This document shows, piece after piece, positions 24,966-41,356 of a stretch of DNA of 64,000 nucleotides (position 1 is its first letter; the number at the start of each line of letters is the position of its first letter). This DNA is from Ceratotherium simum simum (taxonomy: Eukaryota > Chordata > Mammalia > Perissodactyla > Rhinocerotidae): NCBI RefSeq assembly GCF_000283155.1, contig NW_004454178.1, positions 23,408,937 to 23,472,936 on the forward strand, written 5' to 3'. A program made the translations under genes and the position numbers. The notes under the pieces were generated by a model that saw nothing but the letters and a program-made list of their open reading frames with translations, was not told where the DNA came from and did not search any database.

Positions 24966-26189
24966 TTCAATCTGCCCTCCCACATGCAAAGTACCCATGT
25001 GGACCCTCATCCCATCCCTAGATCTGTAAGGTCTCATCCTATCATGGTATCCAGCTCAGGCTTAAAGTGCAGGATTGTCATCTACATCAGGTACCCATAT
25101 GGATGGGGCACCTCAGGTACCATCCTTTCTATCTGAAGATGAGGGTACTCAAGAGACAAGTTATCTTGCACACACACACACACCTATGCACATGCACACT
25201 AACACATGCATACACACACAGTGCTGACATGGGGACAGAAGACCTGTAGTAGTTACTGGTCCATAGCAGCTCTCAACGCAGCCAGGCACATGCTGCTAAC
25301 CCGCCCTGCTCTGGGCACAGAGAGTGTTCTGCTCCCTGGAGGGCATCTCCTTGACCCTGGGCTCTGCCGTCTGAGTAGACCTTTTCCATAAGAAATGACC
25401 TGTGTTCACAACTGTGTATCTTTTGCAGCCTGCTTCCTACTGTACTTAGGTGGAGGGCCCAGATGCTTCTTTTCATTCTGAACTTTCTCTGTGCCTTTTA
25501 GTCCAACATAGTATAATTCCTTTAAAAACCTTGTGGGTGTCCTTTGTATTGAATTATAATCCATCCTACTAGACAAAGGCCAATCCACACATCCCTATCT
25601 CTGATCCACAGATCTTCTCTAATTGGAAGGGTCTGTGAGGTCCTGCCTTACCTCTTTCTGAGTTCTCATGAAGGGGGTCAAACTGCCTCACCATTGATGG
25701 GTCTTCATTCTGAGATCACATCTACCAGCATCCTCGGGATTTGATCTTTGTTCCTAGGCCAGTTCTTACTCTGCGAGTTTTGTATTAGCAGGAGAAGCTG
25801 GGAATGAGAAACCATTTTTCTCGTAGTCTTTAAATTGGAAATATTTTTTTCTAATTCTGCTCGAAAACTCCCATGAACTCCTCTTACTTCTCCCAGATTT
25901 TATCAGAACCTGTAGCACATTCAGCATTCTGCTCAGAAGTCCCCGTAGCCAGGCCCACAGGTTGACCAGGCACCCTGGCTATGCTGTATGTTCCTGCAGA
26001 CAGCAGGTCTGCTGATGGTCTGCCCGTGCACAATTCGGGCCCCCTTTCTCCACCCTCCAGTCTCGTTTTCCTCCCTCTCCTTCCAGCCTCCATTCGGGGC
26101 TGTTAAGTCCCTGCCAGCTTCAGCCACCTGCCTGTTCCAAGCCAATGCCTCAAGCTTTTTATTTTTGTTACAGTAGTACAGGATGTTGT
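24966..26189 (-). mobile_element. Possible MaLR/ERV-like internal region between paired LTRs
   Basis: Lies between two similar antisense LTR-like segments. Words such as CATCCTATCATGGTATCCAGC, TACATCAGGTACCCATATGG and GAGACAAGTTATCTTGC resemble non-coding internal or leader sequence of old retrovirus-like elements. No gag, pol or env frame remains; all frames are broken and short. A (CA) microsatellite sits at 25169-25183. This is an ancient, inert copy if the reading is right. Confidence 0.35.
25169..25220. repeat. CA-rich microsatellite
   Basis: Seven and a half CA units at 25169-25183, followed by interrupted CA-rich sequence to about 25220. Confidence 0.85.
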
Positions 26190-26493
26190 TCTTATATTGT
26201 TGCATACCCCAAACCTTAGTGATTTGAGAAAACTATTTTTTTATTATTTCTCATAATTCAGTGGGTCAGGACTATGGACAGAGCACAGGTGGCTTCTCTG
26301 TAAGAGCTCCCCAAAGCAGAAGCTGCCGGGTTTGTTAAGGTTTAAAACCAGTGTAGATAGTGTCACTTGGGCTGATTCTGTTGTTAAAGTGAGTTGTTAA
26401 AGTATCCCCGAGTTAGTGTGGGATGATTTACACAGGTGCATGAATATTGTGAAGGTTGGCGCAATGGGAGCCATCTTGAGACCAGCTACCAGG
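26190..26493 (-). mobile_element. MaLR/ERVL-like LTR, antisense (right of a pair), shortened
   Basis: CCCCAAACCTTAGTGATTTG, TTTTATTATTTCTCATAATTC, GTGGGTCAGGACTATGGAC, then a compressed middle and a closing GGGAGCCATCTTGAGACCAGC. Same order and orientation as 24460-24965 but shorter by about 200 bases, so it carries a deletion. Confidence 0.6.
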
Positions 26494-26660
26494 CTGGCTG
26501 TGTGTGTTGGGCAAGTTACACAACCTCTCTACCTCAGTGGCCTCAGCTGTAAAATAGGATAATCATAGTCATCACTTACATCAGGTCACCAGGAGCTTTC
26601 AGTGGGTTAACACTTGTAAGGCTCTGAGAGCAGCACCTGGCTCACGATGGACCCAATATC
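26494..26660 (+). repeat. MIR SINE
   Basis: A clear MIR core: TTGGGCAAGTTACACAACCTC, CTCAGTGGCCTCAGCTGTAAA, ATAGGATAATCATAG, and the 3' part AACACTTGTAAGGCTCTGAG with AGCACCTGGCTCACGATGG. Confidence 0.88.
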
Positions 26661-26664
26661 GTTT

Positions 26665-28165
26665 TGAAATAAAAATTTTTTTAAGTAGATGCATAATCCA
26701 CATGAAAGTCACATAAAACGTTAACTGTAATTGATGTCCACACTCTGATAGCTGGTCAGCGAGAAACAATCTTAAGTGAAAGATGGTTTTTACATGTATG
26801 AAAGTGGCATCTGAAAGATAGGCCAAGTATGTATTTTGACATTCTGCCATGCCGTTTTGCCCTGGGTTACACAGAATCAAAGAGACTTAAAATCATAAGG
26901 GCCATTTGCACTCGCTGATGGGAACTGCCTACCCGTGTGTCTCTGGCAGAGAGCCTTCCGGCCTCTGTCATCTTCTAGCTAGTGGGCTCATGGCTTCGTG
27001 TTCTTTAAAAGTTTAAAATGAACTGTTTTTAGGGTTTTCCGTTTTCTTGGTACTTAGAGTAGAAAGCATGTAAGTTTGGGAAGACAGAAGTGTAGGGGGT
27101 ACAGTCTAGGGGGTTCAGCCTGGTACAGTGAGGGGCTGCCAGGGTGCTGGAGTGTTATGGTTGCATCAGTAGAAGTTTGTCCCAAAGGGAGGCGATGGTT
27201 CACTCTCCTCCTTCGGCGCTTTGGGGGATGCTGACTGTGTTCAGAGGAGAGTCCCATAGTGGCAGAGCAACTGGAGCCTTTTGCTTTGGGAAGAGTTTGG
27301 AACTAAGCGGGGCTTGGCTTGTGTGGCCATGTGACAAGACGTCTCACTGGGGCTCTGTGGTGGCTGTCCTTGGTCCCTAAGGGCTTGTTGGGGAGAGGCT
27401 CTACTCTCTTGCTGCAGCTCCAGAGTTATGAACCAGGCTCCCCCCCCGGAGGGCAGTGGACTACTGCTCAGGCAGCTTGGGCTGTCCAGACCATGGGTTC
27501 ACTGTCCATAGGCATGCCCAAGCAGGGACTGGGCAACCCCAGGGAGGGATCAGGCAAAAATGTTAGTTTAGCAGATTCAGGACAGAATGGTTTAACTTCA
27601 GGGGTCTCTTTAGACTCTGAAGTTCTGTGATTCTCATTTGGTACAAATACTCTTAAAAAATCATTGTTATCAGTGTTCAGAATTAATTTAAGCGCCAAAA
27701 AAAAAGCAAAAGAAAACACATTTTTAATCCACAGAAGCTGTTTCCTGGGTCTCCTCATTTGTAGTCCAATTGAACCTATGATTACAGAAATTCGTCTTTC
27801 TTGCCGCCTTGGAAGCCCCAGCCACACGCCTTAACTCATCAGAAAACTTGTGTCTCAGCATACTTTTCAGGATGGGGCTCTTTTTATCATTTCTAGAGAG
27901 ACAATATACAGTTTGCTAATATCTGCTGGTGTTTTGGCTAACTTTTTTAAAGGTTTACACGTGTTAGTGCAGACGTGGACCCTGAGGTCGGAGAGCTGTG
28001 GGCACTAACTCCACAGTCCTGGGCTTTCTTGGGACCGGCCCTTCGAGGAAATGCGGGTCTGCGGATGGCTGTTGTCTGTGTGACAGGACGGAGGTCCCAA
28101 GTGGCCCCGCTGTGGGAGGTCCAGCGCCTCCATCCAGATCCCACCATCTTCTTCTGATGACTCTT
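26665..28165 (+). other. AGAP1 upstream intron, unique sequence
   Basis: No exon or recognised repeat. Several open frames of 60-119 codons on both strands (for example 27468-27827 minus) mirror each other and carry no recognisable domain. Confidence 0.45.
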
Positions 28166-28168
28166 GGC

Positions 28169-28481
28169 CAAAGGTCGCAAACCTAAAGCCTGCGTGCATC
28201 TGGCCTGCAGACATGTTTGGTTTGACCTGTATTACATGCAAATAGTGTATAATCTGTTGCCAGTATTTTAAAGTAGGGAGCCATTACATGAAACTCCAGT
28301 TTTTCTCCTTCTCTTGCATAATCAGGAAATCTGGCAGCACAGACATAGACCCTACGTTCTCTGCAGGGTCGCTGGATCACGCAGTCCGGGGCCCCACTCA
28401 TGGGAACGTGTGGTCCTGCTGTGTCCTAGCTGAAGTACTCCACCCCATTAAACAAGCCTTCTCAGGTTTGCAACAGTCCTG
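28169..28481. mobile_element. hAT-like non-autonomous DNA transposon, unnamed
   Basis: Inverted ends: CAAAGGTCGCAAACCT on the left and AGGTTTGCAACAGTCCTG on the right, whose reverse complement is CAGGACTGTTGCAAACCT. The interior (GCCTGCGTGCATCTGGCCTG, AAATCTGGCAGCACAGAC) resembles Charlie-type hAT filler. No clear 8-base duplication remains. Confidence 0.5.
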
Positions 28482-28641
28482 ATCACCCCACTCCTGGAAT
28501 TTTTTCGTAGGGTTGAGATTTGCTTCCATAAATCCTCGTCCTGTTCTCTTTCGTCTTTCTCAAAGACACTCAGAGTTTAGAGCATCCCTAGGTACCCTAA
28601 GATTTAGCAAACAGAAATCCATTCCTCTGGATCCATACACA

Positions 28642-28887
28642 TTTTTTTTTTGGTGAGGAAGATTAGCCCTGAGCTAACATCCGTTGCCAATCCTCCTCTT
28701 TTTGGTGAGGAAGACTGGCCCTGGGCCAACATGCGTGCCCATCTTCCTCCACTTTATACATGGGATGCCTGCCACAGCATGCCTTGATAAGCGATGCGTC
28801 GGTCCGCGCCCAGGATCCAAAACTGCGAACCCCGGGCCACCAAAGCAGAGCGCGCAAACCTAACCACTATGCCACCGGCCCAGCCCC
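28642..28887 (-). mobile_element. ERE SINE (perissodactyl tRNA-derived), diverged
   Basis: Read on the minus strand it starts GGGCTGGGCCGGTGGCATAG, keeps a tRNA-like B box region around GGTTCGCAGTTTTGGATCC, and ends with two tandem copies of a block containing ATGTTAGCTCAGGGC and a final A-run (T run on the + strand at 28642-28651). More diverged than the other three copies. A target duplication is not convincing. Confidence 0.88.
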
Positions 28888-28889
28888 TG

Positions 28890-32685
<3,796 letters not shown>

Positions 32686-32689
32686 TAAA

Positions 32690-33345
32690 TCACTCCCCAA
32701 ATACCACCTGGAGAGCATGACTGCTACATTTTGGGGTGTATGCTCCCAGGCATTTCTATGCATATGAGCTTTTTCCTTCCACAAGCACGGTCACCGTGTG
32801 CATGCCGTCTGTGGGCTGCTTTCCCAGATAAGGATAGACCATACGCACCTTAGCATGTCAGCAAATATACTTGTACACCACCATTTTTCATGGTTATGTA
32901 ATATTCACTGTGCAGATGTACCCTAATTGATTTAACAGTGTCTCCAAAATGGACATTTGGCAAATAAATTTACTTTGAATTATTTTTACTAGTATAAGTA
33001 ACTGATCAGCATCCTCTATTTACAACTCTGTACCCTTGTTCATTTCCCTGAGACGGATTCTTAGCAATAGGCTTCCTGAGTTAAAGACTATGTGTGTTTC
33101 TATGACCTTTGGTATATGTTGCCAAATTTCTGGAAAGAGTGTATCAGTTTATCACCTCCGGCAATATACCAGAGGGCGCTTTCCCTGCACTCTGATGAAA
33201 ATTTACCTTTAAAAAAAAAAATGTATATATATGTACATACAAATGTATGTGTATACACATATATACATTTTTTCCCCCAATAGGATAGGTAACAAGTGAT
33301 GTCCTTGTTGTTTAATTTGCTTCCTGGAGTGAATTGCCTTCTTCC
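32690..33345 (-). repeat. L1 LINE 3' part, antisense (old L1M/L1ME type)
   Basis: The + strand carries the familiar antisense text: GTACCCTAATTGATTTAACAG, AATGGACATTTGGCAAATAA, ACGGATTCTTAGCAATAGGC, TATATGTTGCCAAATTTCTGG, CACCTCCGGCAATATACCAG and GGATAGGTAACAAGTGATGTC. A TA/TG microsatellite (33211-33271) splits it. No intact frame. Confidence 0.82.
33211..33271. repeat. A-run plus TA/TG-rich microsatellite inside L1
   Basis: An A run followed by ATGTATATATATGTACATAC and a complementary ATACACATATATACAT, so the stretch can fold on itself. Alternating purine-pyrimidine content throughout. Confidence 0.8.
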
Positions 33346-33349
33346 CCCT

Positions 33350-36300
33350 TGTCTTACAGCAGTGGCTCACTCTTTGAACCACACTAAAAAGCAGGTGTTC
33401 AGCAGGGAGGCTGCCGTCTCCCTGGCTTAGTTCTTTCTAAGACCCTGTCTGAAAGCAAAAGTCTGATTATTGACCCAGCTGCTTTCTGTCACTTAGAGAA
33501 GTGTAATCAAAATATTCTTCTCGCTAAGGCTCACTGACCAGTAAAAAGTAAGATCTGCATGATGATAATTTCAAGTCACCTTCCACTCACCTGCTGAGCC
33601 CAGGCTCAAACAGAGGGACATTTGCTGCTTCTTGCCAAAGGGAGAAATTGTAACAGTATGTACTGGAAAATTCCTATAGGAGGACCGACGCCTACTTTCT
33701 GTTCATCCCAACCTCTTGGTTATATGATCACAATCAGTTCTTCAAAAATCCTCCAGCCAGGCTTCTTCTTGTGATATCCCTCAGTGTTTGCCAATTCCAT
33801 CTTTTTTTTTTTCTTTTAACGTGTATGCATGGCTATCCAGGCAAGGAGCACAGTGGGGCTCTGTTACATAATTGTATCACAAGCAAGAGCCAATGTCATT
33901 TTAAAGTGCAGCGCAGTTAATGCCAGTCTCCTGGGAACTGAGATTATTAATGCAGGTGCATAGTTCCTTAAGGGAGTGGCTTAATCTTGGAATGGATTTA
34001 AATTACTAGAGCATGGAGAGATGGCGTGACCTTCATTGTAATCCTTCCTTGATTTTATTTTCACTACCAAGATTTGGGTGAAAGTTTGGAGGGGCCGTGG
34101 GTTCCAGGTGTATTCTCTGACAGGTCCCTGGAGTGAGTCTCTTCTCTTCCAGGTTGTTGGGGAGCTAGAGCCCCAACAGCTGAGTTAGTCTGGCATTCTT
34201 TGGTTCAAAATAGGAAGAGGTATTCAAGAGGATGCCCATGGACAGGGTCCAGACTTTTCTTAATAAGAAATTTGGGAGCATGCAGATGTTTTGCTGATTC
34301 AAATCTCAAAATTCTACGCCATGAAGAATGGCCCGATTATTTTGGTCTGGAAAATTTCAAAAGTTGACTGAACCAAATGATCTCACTTAAACACTGATTG
34401 CACTGTAACACCCACTTCCTAGATTATCACCAAGATATATTGTGGCATAAAGACCACTAAGGTGACAATGAGTTCATTGGCCACATGCAGTGATGACATA
34501 AGTGGTTGAATATTGGGGAAATCTGTCCACATTGGTGGCTTTGGATGTCATTATTGTTGGTCATCACTCTGTTACTGGCCACAGAGCAGGGGATCTGCAC
34601 TGATTTCAAATAGCAGAGCCTACAGCCTATTCCTCTCCAGGGAGCCAAGGAAAAGAATCTGCCTAAACAATGTGACACTTTGGGTAGAATTTTCTACAAA
34701 GATTTAAGTGTTTATCAATAGTGGAGCAGCTGTGCCAGCTCCTGGTGTATACCACTGACTTTCGATGCTTAGGTAATTTATTTACCCAAAGGAAACCAGC
34801 GTACTTTTTTGAGGATGGGATTCTATAAGATAAAACTTCTATAATGGGATGGGGGTCGGGGGCTTGAGAGCACCAGGCTTGGGGATGCATCCAACACGTA
34901 AGATTCAAACAGATGCTATGCGAGGCCCACAGCAGCCCCTTCAAAACCAACATGTACGTGTAGCCATGTGGCTCTCTTCTGGCCGGCCCAGACATGTATG
35001 TCCTGTCCACACGTGTGCTGCTGTCTGGCCCTGACTCTATCACTAGCGACCTCTGACTTGGTGGTCATGTTAAACCCAGGGAGCTGGGTGGGATCTTGCA
35101 CACAAGGAAGATGAAGAGTAAACGATTGAATCAAGTTCACATAGAAATGGGCCGGCATGTGAGGACCCTTAATCATTTTATTGCAATCCCTTCTTTATGA
35201 TCCCTTCACGAAAAGTTCAAAGTGCTCAGGAGTATTGGCCACCTGTGTCGAATAGCATGGCCTGTAAGGCTGGACTCTCCTCCAAATTAAATTCCCAGGT
35301 GAGCACCCCAACCAGTGCTCCTGGACAGACAGGCAGGCAAGGGCCAAGAGTTGACTGAGAAAGGTGCAGCGTTTGCTGCTGGAGGACAGAGCCGCCCCAC
35401 TAGCCTCTCCCTGCTCCATCCTGCTGTCTCACCACCTCGGCTCCTGCACGCTCCAGGCAATGCCAGTTTTTCTCAGACGTTTGCTTGGAAAAGATGCAGC
35501 AGAAGGCTGTAGCTATAACTTCCTTTGAGCGTGTGGGAGCAGGAGACTGACCATTTCCTAAACTTGCTAAAAAAAAAAACCCTTCTTTTTAAATGTCTTC
35601 ATTGGATGCCCTGTAAAACAAGATCTCCCAGAGGAGGTCAGTTACAGTCCTTAAGGAAACAGATACGGTTTCCTTATTACACAGGTGTCCGTGGAAGTGT
35701 TTATGTCAAAGATCATCCTTTGGACGCAAACCACAAGTTTCAATCCTGAGCAGATGTTCTGCAGATACTGGTGTGGTAGAAAACAAACCCGGGCTCTTGA
35801 CAAAACAAACAGTTGGTGTGTGGCCCCGGCGGTGCGCTGAGCTTGTGGAATCCAGCTGAATGCCATGCTCTTTGAAACCGCGGCTACAAAAACAGGCTGC
35901 CAGTCATGAATTGGAGACACCTGGCTTTGCAGCACGCGGTGGGGTTGGCGCGAGGCTGACAGGCTCTCTCTGCGCTTTGGATGGGTCAGCTGCCAGGGAA
36001 GCGCCCTAATGCTGGGCTGCCTGCCCGCTCAGGACTCGAGCAAGTGCTACATGCAGTTTATTAGCAAGGGACCTCAGGATGGTGGCACCAGATTACTTCC
36101 CACTGGCACCATCACTTCAGATTTCCCTTCTTGCGTCCTTCCTTCTAGTCACATCTTCTTCCCAAGCCCATAGTCTACCCAGTTTTGTGGCATCATCCTA
36201 GAAGTGTCTTTCTTTCACCCTGTGCCCCAAGCTGAGTTCCTGCACAGACTATTTAGGAGACTGGCAGTCCTTGGTCTCTCTACGCAGCTTGGTCTCACAC

Positions 36301-37485
36301 TGTCGTTTAGTTAGCACAGGCTTTCCTCGTGCAGCAGAGACATTGTTGGAAGAAGCCTCATTGCCCGAGGCGTGTTTCCTGCTGTTGAAAACCGTCAATG
36401 GTTCTCTTAGAGAACCTCTGTCTGCGAGCAGTGGGATGGAATTGCCTGTGCATGTCCAGATCATAGGGAGTGATAGTCTCTCTGGATATCAGAGGGGAAA
36501 ATGGGCAAAACATTCATCTGACCCAGACTGAGAAAGTTCCCTAAAAGTTGGTATTAGCAATACCTCCAGACCCCAGATTTGTGCACCCTGCATTCCATGA
36601 GTCTTAACCCCACCCTTCACCCACCGCCACACCTCCTCGCCTGCTTCAGCTCTTCCCCTGAAGGCTCGGGCACCGTCAGCAGTGGCTGTCTTGGGCTGAT
36701 GGGGTCCCCGTACCTCCTGCATTACAGGTATAGACCAGGACATTTGGGCACAAAAGGAAGAAGTGATGGTGGATTTCAACAGTAGGTGTTCCTAAAGATC
36801 AGTGGTCCCCGCACTGGGAGCCCGTGATAGTTCTGGGGTCCAGTGGCAGGCAGGTAGCTGAGCACTCCAGTTACAGTGAGGAGAGGCCCCTGGCCAGAGT
36901 GGGGGCGCTGCAGGAATGTACAAATCCACAGCATTGTCTCTATAACCGCGTATGTCAGCAGCTGGTCCACAGGGACCTGGGCTGCCCCACCTTTTCAGAA
37001 GCCAGAACGTGCCAGTGAAGCTTCAGATCACACAGCCATTCCCCTCTGTACATGACCAGACCCTGATCGCTCCAGGGGGTGCATTTTAAGGGGGACACTG
37101 AGAAACTGGCTGGTTAGTGTCTGCCCTGAAAACCTGGAAAAAGAATCCTTTGACTGGGTGGGAAGTTTGATGATCTTATCTTCTAACGTCACTTCAGACT
37201 CTTAAGAACATGTGACTCTGAAGTTTTCACCAAAAACTCTTAGCAAACTGAGGCTGATGCAGTACCTTGGACTTCTAAGGAAAAGCCTATCTCAAGGTTG
37301 GAGCTGCTGCGTGGGATCAGTTACATGCTAAGACGAAGACCAGGGCCCAGAAAACCCAGTTCACTTGATTCGTCTTTCTCTCGCAAGATGCTGTTTTAAG
37401 TTAAATAAAACCTATAACCCAGTTTAGATAACACATGGAAACTTCCACCAAAATAATGAAGCTGCTTTGGTTTGGTAGATGCTCC
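33350..37485 (+). other. AGAP1 intron, unique sequence
   Basis: No exon or repeat recognised with confidence. A T-rich run lies near 33802. Open frames of up to 126 codons on the minus strand (34663-35043) show no domain. 35780-36050 is CpG-bearing single-copy sequence. Confidence 0.45.
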
Positions 37486-37489
37486 AAGT

Positions 37490-37598
37490 AGGGTGACCAG
37501 CTGGCCCAGTCTGCCCAGGACTGAGGGGTTCCCAGGATGCAGGACATTCAGTGCTAAGCCCAGAAAGTCCAGGCAGCCTGGGACTCCTTGGTCACTCT
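37490..37598. mobile_element. Short DNA transposon (MITE-like), unnamed
   Basis: Inverted ends AGGGTGACCA and TGGTCACTCT enclose CCCAGTCTGCCCAGGACTG. This resembles the common mammalian element starting 'agggtgaccatatgtcccgg'. About 109 bases; target duplication not clear. Confidence 0.5.
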
Positions 37599-37604
37599 CC
37601 CTCC

Positions 37605-39220
37605 AGGCCTGACCAGTTTCGCCGCTCCTTCATTTCCACTTGGCCTTTGGTGAAGACAGCCCTAAGCACTTGAAGAAGGCTGAGATAGTACGGAGCAAGC
37701 CGTTGACTTCTGCTGCTGCTCTGTGGGCTGTGTTTTTGTTTCTCTGAAAAACTGTCTGTCTACGTGGCCTTTAAAAAGCCCTAACTGCTGCTCTTTCTTG
37801 GGGGAGATACGGATGTGTGTCTTGTGGTTTTGTGACACTTTGCTGGATCACGGTCGGGGTGGGTGAAGGGCAGCCTGTTCTGTGGACTTAAATATGAGCC
37901 TTAGGGAGCACCTTGATAGAAAAATGGAGAGGATAATGAGAAAGAACTGGGACCTGGGGGCTTCACAGTTCAGCATCGCCACCCATTCATCTTCCGTCTC
38001 GAGACAGCAGCCGTCGAGGGCACAGCTGAAATTCCTGCTGACAAAGGTGTGTGCAGTGGGATTCCTAAGTGGTCCTGTAAGAGTCAGCTCGTAGCCACAC
38101 AGTCAAGCCAAGGACTTGATAGTGCCCTGCCCTGCAAGGCTCTCCTGGGCTTCCCCATGAGGACGTGTGGCAGGTGGGAACAGCCCACCCCTTCTGACTA
38201 CACCTGACTGATATGCCTGGCTGACATGTGCATGAATTGCTCACACTTTTGAAAACCTTCTAGGATTTCTTTCCCATTCTGTGTGTTGTTGTTTCTGCTG
38301 GACATACAGAAGTGGACTTCTCCTTCTCACAGGATGCTCATTCCTAGGCAGGTCCTTTCCAAATCAAGTGGCTTAGATTCTCCAGCTGCACAAAGCCTTT
38401 GATTCAGTATGTTGTTGACGTTTGTTTTTTCCAAGTCAATAGAGTCAAACTCAGACTCTCTAAATTGTCATCAGAATGCTGATTTCAGAAAATTTCTACT
38501 TTCAAAATCAGACAGAAAATCCACTTCTTTACTGATGCAAAAATAAAAAGATCTGAGATAATTTCCTAAGTAGTTATTCTTCTCAAAAGGAATAATTTAA
38601 GGAAAAGGAGGATACCTATCCCGTGAGAACAGCAACTCTTGCTTGTACCCGCTGCTGGTAATTGTCATTTAAAATACACACAATCCTCACATTGAGGATT
38701 GAGGATTCACTAAGAATTTGTGATCAGTCCCTTGAGCCAGCTTGGCACACCTGTAAAGCAGACCTCAAATTTCTTGAGGTGGTGAACATTGAGTTGCACT
38801 TGGAGAAACTCTTGCTTGGTTTCCCCAGAATGTTGCAGAAGTCAGACTAGCTCGAATCTAGACGACTAAATGGAAAAATTCAAAGCCCAGATTTCCAGAT
38901 GTAGAACCGTTTGAGTCATGGAATGACCGATAACCCTGAGAAGACAAGCCTCCCTTTCTTACCAAGAACGATGTCAGACTTGTGTCTGTGACACGCTAGC
39001 GGGGTAAGCATAATTCATTTTATGATGAATGATTGTCTATCTTGCTTCCCCTTTCTAAGCCACGGTGTTGCAAGCTGTCCTCCAGTCTGTGTATTCCTTT
39101 GCAGTCTGGCTTCTTGCATTTCCAGGCTGCTGTCCATCCTGCACGTGGACCTTCACGCCCTTCCTGATTCCAAGGTGGACCAGCTCTTTTGGCGCTTTCC
39201 ATGTCTACTGCCTCGTCTAG
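37605..39220 (+). other. AGAP1 intron, unique sequence
   Basis: No exon or recognised repeat. A small duplication GAGGATT GAGGATT occurs near 38694. Confidence 0.45.
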
Positions 39221-39224
39221 TGTA

Positions 39225-39335
39225 GCCTAATTGAAGGCAAGGACTGTGCCCTGTTCCCCGCATGTGCCCAGGGCTAGTGTGTGCCTGGCACGTAGGATAG
39301 TTGGTGTGGGTTACATTGAATCAAGTCGCATAGCT
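39225..39335 (+). repeat. L2 LINE 3' end
   Basis: CTAATTGAAGGCAAGGACTG, TGTGCCCTGTTCCCCGCATG, CAGGGCTAGTGTGTGCCTGG and CACGTAGGATAGTTGGTGT follow the L2 3' terminus. The preceding 200 bases may be more of the same element. Confidence 0.6.
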
Positions 39336-40739
39336 CCTGCAGTGTCTTTCCTCTTAGACAGCCTGGGCTCTGAACCTCACCGTTGATGATCCTGGCTCAG
39401 CTTGAAAAATTCCGGTGAGATTGGGAGCAAGAAAACTAACCATGTTGTACAACTAGACCTCCCTATGTGTAGATTAGCTTACATTGGAGCTGGGGGAGAA
39501 CTCACACACACACATGGCATTATAGAAATGCCACAAAATCTGAAAACACTGCTGGAATCCAAAAAACAAAACCATTTAAAGGTAGATTGGGAAAATATAT
39601 AGATGTCGAGGAGCAAAGATCTGGAGCTCTGTAGCAACAAATGAACCTTTTCTGTTCTAGTCTGAGTGCCTATTTCAGGCAAACAGGGATGGATTCATGA
39701 AGAATATGTCGAACTGCAACTGGTATTTCTGGGAGTTTCTAAGAGTGGCAGGACTCAGCGCTAGGGAAGCAGGAAAAATCTCAAGTTTGTGTGCTGTTAT
39801 TGGGACTAAAGGGATAAGCCCTACACGTCGGGGCTTTGTCGAGGTTGGGACAGAAGCTCATGTCCTCAAGTCTACAAGTGTTCTGTGCTTCCCCTGGAAA
39901 CAACCACATCTGTTATCCAAACGGATCAGTTCCAAGGCAAACCCAGCCTTCCAGCCAAGTGGTGTGAGCATCTCTTCAAGGAGCTGGATGTATCAATTTT
40001 GTCTGCTTCAGATCGTACTTAATGCTCTGCCTCTTTCCAGGAAAGGCTTTGAGGCAGCTTACAACACCTGTATTGTCATGTAAGAACACAGGCCATACGT
40101 GTATGCGCACACAACTGTGGGCAGAACTTCATTTTAATTTGTTTTATAGAGAGAAGGAGATCAACGTGTGTTGGATCTCTGCATCCTCCAAAACGTCATT
40201 ACTTTCATCCGTCTTAAATTTGTTTCCTCTTTGGTTTCTGAGGTGTTCCGTCAGCTCCTCCCTCAGTCAATTCCTTCTGGTGTGCAGGTGGAAGGGGCCC
40301 TCGACTGGAACCTGCAGTTGTGGTTTCCGATCCTGGCACGGCTCCATCACCACCGTGGTGGCCTGGAGGCAGCTCTTTGGAGCCCTGGGACTCGGTGGCG
40401 CTCTGCGGAAGTCGCTAAGCCCATTTCAAGGTTGATTACTCTGATTGCTCTGCTGGCTTCTCTTCCTCCACCATGGTCTCGATCTCTGCCTTCCCTCCTC
40501 CCTGGGAATTCATCCAGGAAGACCTCAGAAGTCACACTTACAGATGGTTTCCCAAACACAGCTCTCTGGAACTTTCAGACCTACATGTCTGCTCCATTCC
40601 TCTAGGGTGGCACCCTGCCCATCAAGTTTTCCAGCACCCGTCCACTGTACAGAAATAGCAGTTCTTCCTGTGGTTCTCTTCACTTCGTCTTATAACTCTC
40701 ATGCGTGCCTCCCTGTGATTCTTTAGATGTTTGATGATG

Positions 40740-41208
40740 GAGAGGATGCCCACTCCTCTTAGGATGGAGTCCTCACTCCCTTGGGCTCGCCTGCTCTGAC
40801 CCAGCTTACTTCCTCAGGTCACCTCTCATCCTTCCCCCAGCCGTGGTAGTTTTCTTTGGTTTCTTACACTTGGTATGTTCTCTGGCCTCCACATCCTAAC
40901 AAATGCAGTAGCTTCCACCAGGAACATTCTTTCCTGCCCCTCCGCCTCGCCAGATTAACTCCTGCTCATCCTTCTGGTCCAGTCTTAAATGTCACTGCCT
41001 CTCAGCAGTCTCCTCCACTAGGCCTGTTCGGACCCCCTGCTGCATGTGCCCTCATCTTACTCCCTCTTCTTGCTTTCTTGGCCTGTTTCATGACTTGATT
41101 CTCCCACAAGACTGGGAGCTCCTTGGAACCAGAGAACTTTTGGGTCCTGTTGCCAGCATCTCCCTCACATCGAGCACTGTCTTGCTAAATGAACAAATGA
41201 ATGGGGGC
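40740..41208 (+). repeat. L2 LINE 3' region, about 470 bases
   Basis: Ordered L2 words: TTCCACCAGGAACATTCTTTC, AGTCTTAAATGTCACTGCCTC, GTCTCCTCCACTAGGCCTG, ACTGGGAGCTCCTTGGAACC and a tail with GCTAAATGAACAAATGAATGG. The 80-codon open frame at 40856-41098 is explained by this repeat. Confidence 0.8.
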
Positions 41209-41356
41209 ACAGTTAGCCCTACGCTTGGGCTGTCCTCACATCTATAGGGCTGTACTTCCTGAAACCATAGGAAAGGGAGCCACCGTGTGATGCTGTTAAG
41301 CCACAGAAATACGTCATGGTCATATTGAAGAAAAGATCTCCAAGGTGGGAGAGGAG

